Source: Bradyrhizobium sp. CIAT3101 (GTDB lineage Bacteria > Pseudomonadota > Alphaproteobacteria > Rhizobiales > Xanthobacteraceae). Taken from it: 64,000 bases of DNA. Location: the NCBI RefSeq assembly GCF_029714945.1, contig NZ_CP121634.1, positions 2,563,001 to 2,627,000 of the forward strand, read 5' to 3'. How positions within the stretch are numbered: the first letter of the stretch is position 1; each line of letters begins with the position of its first letter. A program made the position numbers and the translations under genes. The notes beneath the pieces were generated by a model. The model saw only the letters and a list, made by a program, of their open reading frames with translations. It searched no databases and was not told the DNA's origin. Positions 59,632 through 64,000 of this stretch are shown here, one piece after another.

Positions 59632-60507
59632 ATGAAGCCGGCCGATATCCTCATCGCCCTCATGGTGGCGATCATCTGGGGGTTTGCCTTTGTGGCGAGC
59701 CGGATCGCGCTCGACGAATTTTCGCCGGAGCTGATGACCGCGATGCGATTTTCCATCGCCGCGGTGCCGTGCCTGTTCATTCCCAGACCGAAGGTCGCCT
59801 GGTCGCTGCTGATCGCCATCAGCTTTACGCTGTTTCTCGGCCAGTTCCTGAGCCAGGCCTACGGCATCGCCCATGGTGTGCCGGTGGGGCTGACCAGCGT
59901 CGTCGTGCAGAGCCAGGCGCTGTTCACGATCGGCTTCGCGGCGCTCGTCTTCGGCGAGCGGCCGACGCCGGTACAGACGCTAGGAATTGTCATTGCGGCC
60001 ATCGGGCTGCTCATGATCTGCGGCACCGTCGGCTATGATTTCAGCGTCGGCGCTTTCGCGGTGCTGATGATCGCCCCGATCTGCTTTGCCGTCGGCAATC
60101 TCCTGCTGCGCGGTGCGCGCGGCGCGCCGATGTTCGATCTGTTCGCCTGGCTGTGCCTCACGGCCGCGGTGCCGCTGTTCGCACTCGCGCTCGTCGTGAA
60201 CGGGCCGGCGCCGACCTTCCAGTCGCTGATCCATATGTCGCTGACCGGCCTCGTCTGCCTGCTGGTGATCGGCGCGATCTCCACCAGCATCGCCTATTGG
60301 CTATGGGGCCGGCTGCTGCGTGACTATCCCGCGGCGCAAGTGGTGCCGTTCGCGCTGCTGGTGCCGTTCGTCGGATCGGCCGCCTCCAGCATCGTGTTCG
60401 GCGAACGGTTCGGGCCGCTGCGTCTCGCCGGCATGCTGACCGTGATCGGCGGCATTGCGGTGATGGTGCTGGTCAAGCGGCCCCAACCGCTCGCGAAGGC
60501 TGCGTGA
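59632..60507 (+). CDS. EamA/DMT family transporter
   Basis: 291 residues with ten membrane helices in two EamA repeats. The first begins KPADILIALMVAIIWGFAFV, the second IAPICFAVGNLLLRGARG. RhaT/YdcZ-type exporters usually move amino acids or their derivatives outwards. Together with the LysE homologue 7 bases downstream it forms an export pair within the ilv block. Substrate inferred only. Confidence 0.9.
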   Translation: MKPADILIALMVAIIWGFAFVASRIALDEFSPELMTAMRFSIAAVPCLFIPRPKVAWSLLIAISFTLFLGQFLSQAYGIAHGVPVGLTSVVVQSQALFTIGFAALVFGERPTPVQTLGIVIAAIGLLMICGTVGYDFSVGAFAVLMIAPICFAVGNLLLRGARGAPMFDLFAWLCLTAAVPLFALALVVNGPAPTFQSLIHMSLTGLVCLLVIGAISTSIAYWLWGRLLRDYPAAQVVPFALLVPFVGSAASSIVFGERFGPLRLAGMLTVIGGIAVMVLVKRPQPLAKAA

Positions 60508-60514
60508 GGTGAAC

Positions 60515-61117
60515 ATGGCCTACTCGCTCTTCTATGCGTTCCTCGCCTTCATGGTGGTGATGTACTTCACCCCGGGGCCGAACAACATCATGCTGCTGGC
60601 CTCGGGCCTGACCTACGGCTTCCGGCGCACCATTCCCCACATCGCAGGCATCGTCATCGGCTTTGCCTTCATGGTCGGCGCTGTCGGCCTCGGGCTCGGC
60701 ACGGTGTTCCTGGCGTACCCGATCCTCCAGACCATCCTGAAATACGCCGGTGCGGCCTACCTGATCTATCTTGCCGCCGTGATCGCCATGTCGGGACCGA
60801 CCACGCCGGGCAGCGAGGACGGTCGCGGCCCGATGACCTTCTGGGGCGCCGCCATGTTCCAGTGGATCAATGCCAAGGGCTGGGTGATCGTGATCGGCAC
60901 CATCACGGCCTATGCGGCGATTGCCCAATTCCCGATCAACATCGCCATCCAGACCCTGATCAGCCTGCTGGTCGGTACGGCCTCGACCGTGGTCTGGGCC
61001 TTCTTCGGCACCGCACTACGCCCGGTGCTGACCTCGGAGCGGCTGGTCCGCGCCTTCAATATCCTGATGGCGCTCCTGCTGCTCGCCTCCCTCTACCCCG
61101 TTTTCATGGATGCATGA
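60515..61117 (+). CDS. LysE family translocator
   Basis: 200 residues, six membrane helices. The family motif YFTPGPNNIMLLASGLTYGF lies near residue 18, and VPHIAGIVIGFAFMVGAVGL-type helices follow (TIPHIAGIVIGFAFMVGAVG). LysE/RhtB members export amino acids such as lysine, threonine or leucine. GAGGTGAAC lies directly before ATG 60515. It precedes ilvC, separated by a structured stretch. Confidence 0.92.
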   Translation: MAYSLFYAFLAFMVVMYFTPGPNNIMLLASGLTYGFRRTIPHIAGIVIGFAFMVGAVGLGLGTVFLAYPILQTILKYAGAAYLIYLAAVIAMSGPTTPGSEDGRGPMTFWGAAMFQWINAKGWVIVIGTITAYAAIAQFPINIAIQTLISLLVGTASTVVWAFFGTALRPVLTSERLVRAFNILMALLLLASLYPVFMDA

Positions 61118-61121
61118 TGTC

Positions 61122-62269
<1,148 letters not shown>

Positions 62270-62289
62270 GGCGGCGATCTCTGGACGTG

Positions 62290-62345
62290 GCGCGTCGCCG
62301 ACGCGCTACGTTCGGGACGCGAGAGCGAAAGCACAAGCTTCGCTC
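62290..62345 (+). promoter_or_regulatory. Two hairpins in the ilvC 3' region
   Basis: GCGCGTC-GCC-GACGCGC (62290-62306) is a perfect 7-base stem, and GAGCGAAAGC-ACAA-GCTTCGCTC (62323-62345) has one bulge. Neither has a T run; they precede the real terminator and may protect the RNA or form a 3' UTR-derived small RNA. Confidence 0.45.
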
Positions 62346-62382
62346 GCCAAACCAAATCTTAAATCTTCGCGATTATGTCTGG

Positions 62383-62417
62383 GCGAGATCGCAACCTGCG
62401 GTCTCGCTCTTTTCTTC
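62383..62417 (+). terminator. Terminator of the ilvC transcript
   Basis: GCGAGATCGC (62383-62392) and GCGGTCTCGC (62398-62407) pair with one wobble, then TCTTTTCTTC. Confidence 0.85.
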
Positions 62418-62793
62418 TCGCCCGAAGCATTGCTGCTTCATTCAAATTCTTCGCGAGTTGATGTGCTCCCAGAGAGCCAAGAACTGACGCTTAATCCACA
62501 TTCTTGAGTTCGCGTCGTTTCTCAGAATTTTTCCGGAACGCACGATCGCCAAAAGCGCTGTGTCCTCAGAGTCTAGGATTCGGCTCTTCATCCGTGCTTT
62601 CAACGTGCAATCAATCGTATTTCGCGACGTTCGCACGCCACTTCATCTTAAGAACCGACACTTGCCACGCCTTCTTGCAGGGCGGCGCAGGCTCGAAAAT
62701 GATCATCGGTGCGCGGCCTGAGAACCCGATGGCATTGCGCTGGCGGAGCCTCCCCCTACATTGGTCGCGGGGTACAAAAGGGGGGAGAGGACC
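62418..62793. other. Intergenic region before the last SDR gene
   Basis: About 375 bases, lower in GC than the genes around it. Nothing with a ribosome site or coding pattern was seen except the GGGGAGAGG site of the SDR gene at its end. Confidence 0.55.
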
Positions 62794-63645
62794 ATGCGAT
62801 CCGTCGTCGTTACCGGCGCGTCCACCGGCATTGGCTGGGCCATTGCGAAATTTCTGATCGGGCGCGGCTATCGCGTCTTCGGCAGCGTCCGCAAGCAGGC
62901 CGATGCCGATCGGCTGAACGGTGAGTTCGGCCAAAACTTCACGCCACTGCTGTTCGACGTCACCGACGAGGCCGCGGTGCTGGCCGCTGCGCGCCAGGTG
63001 CGCGAGGCGCTGGGCGGCGAGACACTGGCTGGTCTCGTCAACAACGCCGGCGTTGCCGTCGCCGGCCCCGTGCTCGAATTGTCGGCGGATGATTTCCGCC
63101 GCCAGATGGACATCAACGTCATCGGCCCGGTGATTGCGACGCAGGCGTTCGGACCGCTGCTCGGTGCGGACCCATCGCTGAAGGGGCCGAAGGGCCGCAT
63201 CGTGATGATCAGCTCGGTCGCTGGCAAGAACGGTAACCCGCTGTCGGCGCCCTATTGCACCTCCAAGCACGCGATCGAGGGCCTGTCGGAAAGCCTGCGC
63301 CGTGAGCTGATGCTGTTCGGCATCGACGTCATCATCGTTGCGCCCGGCGCAGTGAAGACGCCGATCTGGAGCAAGGCCGAGCAGTTCGATATGTCGGTCT
63401 ATCAGAACTCGCCCTATCTGCCGGCGCTCAACAAGGTCATGGCGTTCATGATGAAGCTCGGTGAGACCGGGCTGCCGGCCGAGCGGATCGCCGAAGTCGT
63501 CTTCGAGGCGCTCACGGCTGCGAGCCCCAAGGTTCGCTACCAGATCGCGCCCGACCGGCTGCGGCACTTCATGACGGCCACGCTGCCCAAGCGAACGGTC
63601 GACCGCATCATCGCCAAGCGGCTCGGGCTGCTGCCGCAGAGCTAG
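62794..63645 (+). CDS. SDR family oxidoreductase
   Basis: 283 residues. Classical SDR with TGASTGIGWA at 7-16, NNAG at 83-86 and the catalytic Ser141, Tyr154 and Lys158 (YCTSK). The C-terminal extension of about 70 residues after the core is typical of the retinol or 17-beta-hydroxysteroid dehydrogenase-like group. GGGGAGAGG lies just before ATG 62794, which decides against a longer start. It is followed 3 bases later by an LprI-like gene. Substrate unknown. Confidence 0.92.
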   Translation: MRSVVVTGASTGIGWAIAKFLIGRGYRVFGSVRKQADADRLNGEFGQNFTPLLFDVTDEAAVLAAARQVREALGGETLAGLVNNAGVAVAGPVLELSADDFRRQMDINVIGPVIATQAFGPLLGADPSLKGPKGRIVMISSVAGKNGNPLSAPYCTSKHAIEGLSESLRRELMLFGIDVIIVAPGAVKTPIWSKAEQFDMSVYQNSPYLPALNKVMAFMMKLGETGLPAERIAEVVFEALTAASPKVRYQIAPDRLRHFMTATLPKRTVDRIIAKRLGLLPQS

Positions 63646-63648
63646 AGC

Positions 63649-64000
63649 ATGCGAAGCATTCTGATTGCGGCCCTTTGCGCCTTGGTCTCCACGGTCCTGG
63701 CCTCTGCGGCGCAAGCCGGGGACCAGGGCGATCCGCGGTCCTGCGACGGCTCGACCGCGGAGATGGTCGAGTGCCTGAAGGCGCAGACCGCGCAATGGGA
63801 CAAGCGCATGACCATCGCCTATCAGCAGGCGATGAAGAATGCGGCGGATGCGCAGCGCGACCAGCTTCGCGCTGCGCAACGGCTCTGGATCCAGTACCGC
63901 GACGCCAATTGCCTGTATTACGGCATGGGCGAGGGCACCATTGCGCGCGTCGATGCCGGCGAGTGCCTGCGCCGGATGACCGAGGTCCGCGCGCGCGAGC
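63649..64000 (+). CDS. LprI-family (DUF1311) exported protein, partial
   Basis: The first 117 residues; the gene runs off the right edge. Residues 1-22 are a signal peptide (RSILIAALCALVSTVLASAA-QA). The mature part has paired cysteines in CDGSTAEMVECLKAQTAQWD and later DANCLYYG and AGECLRRMTE. This four-cysteine pattern and RAAQRLWIQYRDANC mark the LprI/DUF1311 family, of which some members inhibit lysozyme. It follows the SDR gene after 3 bases, so it is likely in the same transcript. Confidence 0.85.
   Translation, partial: MRSILIAALCALVSTVLASAAQAGDQGDPRSCDGSTAEMVECLKAQTAQWDKRMTIAYQQAMKNAADAQRDQLRAAQRLWIQYRDANCLYYGMGEGTIARVDAGECLRRMTEVRARE

Noticed and set aside
62287..62857. Short frames in the region after ilvC
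   Set aside because: They cross the terminator hairpins and lack ribosome sites.

Overview
The window is high-GC alphaproteobacterial DNA, most likely from a Bradyrhizobium-type member of the Rhizobiales. Four things point there: the circularly permuted two-piece tmRNA with tag ANDNFAPVAQAA, the alphaproteobacterial SspB with a C-terminal RLDRFRKK tail, FixK/FNR-type and Irr-type candidate sites, and palindromic intergenic repeats ending in 'gcccaccctac' or 'acccatcctac'. No tRNA, rRNA, CRISPR array, intact IS or prophage was seen. The species assignment is inference from recall, not from a search.

Layout. 1-2.3 kb: an exported caspase-like protein (cut by the window edge) and a LysR/DoxX divergent pair. 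2.6-6.6 kb: a TRAP transporter operon with a hydroxyacid dehydrogenase. 6.6-16.4 kb: two orphan branched-chain-type binding proteins and two GGDEF-EAL proteins flanking an MFS carrier. 16.4-25.6 kb: a serine hydrolase, a TetR/cytochrome P450 divergon with a perfect palindromic operator, a very large AsmA-like protein and a DUF2336 operon. 25.6-37.3 kb is a more accessory stretch: a TetR/SDR divergon with duplicated operators, cupin, GNAT, an outer membrane porin, a Crp/Fnr regulator, OpgC, AraC, a gutted ABC binding-protein pseudogene, an MFS carrier, and several palindromic or dispersed repeats.

37.4-42.9 kb is core: feoAB with an Irr-like site, a DUF4169/ribbon-helix-helix pair, fumC, sspB, and ssrA (tmRNA) immediately upstream of sspB. 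43-47.7 kb: a split chromate transporter and a tripartite tricarboxylate transporter (tctB-tctA, terminator, tctC). 47.8-53.3 kb: thyA-GNAT-folA, then hflK-hflC and a Deg protease that lacks its export signal. 53.3-55.2 kb: divergent serB and miaA. 55.2-62.4 kb is the isoleucine/valine block: a leader peptide rich in Ile/Leu/Val with a terminator, then ilvB, a threonine dehydratase-like gene, ilvN, a methyltransferase, two exporters, a structured leader and ilvC. The right end has an SDR and a truncated LprI-family gene.

How the genes work together. ssrA and sspB place the degradation tag and its ClpXP adaptor side by side. The ilv block couples 2-oxobutyrate supply to acetohydroxyacid synthase and, through the leader, to charged branched-chain tRNA levels. 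thyA and folA sit together in the folate/dTMP cycle. hflKC and the Deg protease form a membrane quality-control group. The most notable non-coding observations are the ilvB attenuator, the three-way-junction element before ilvC, the linked ssrA-sspB, clean operators in two TetR divergons, and two families of long palindromic repeats.
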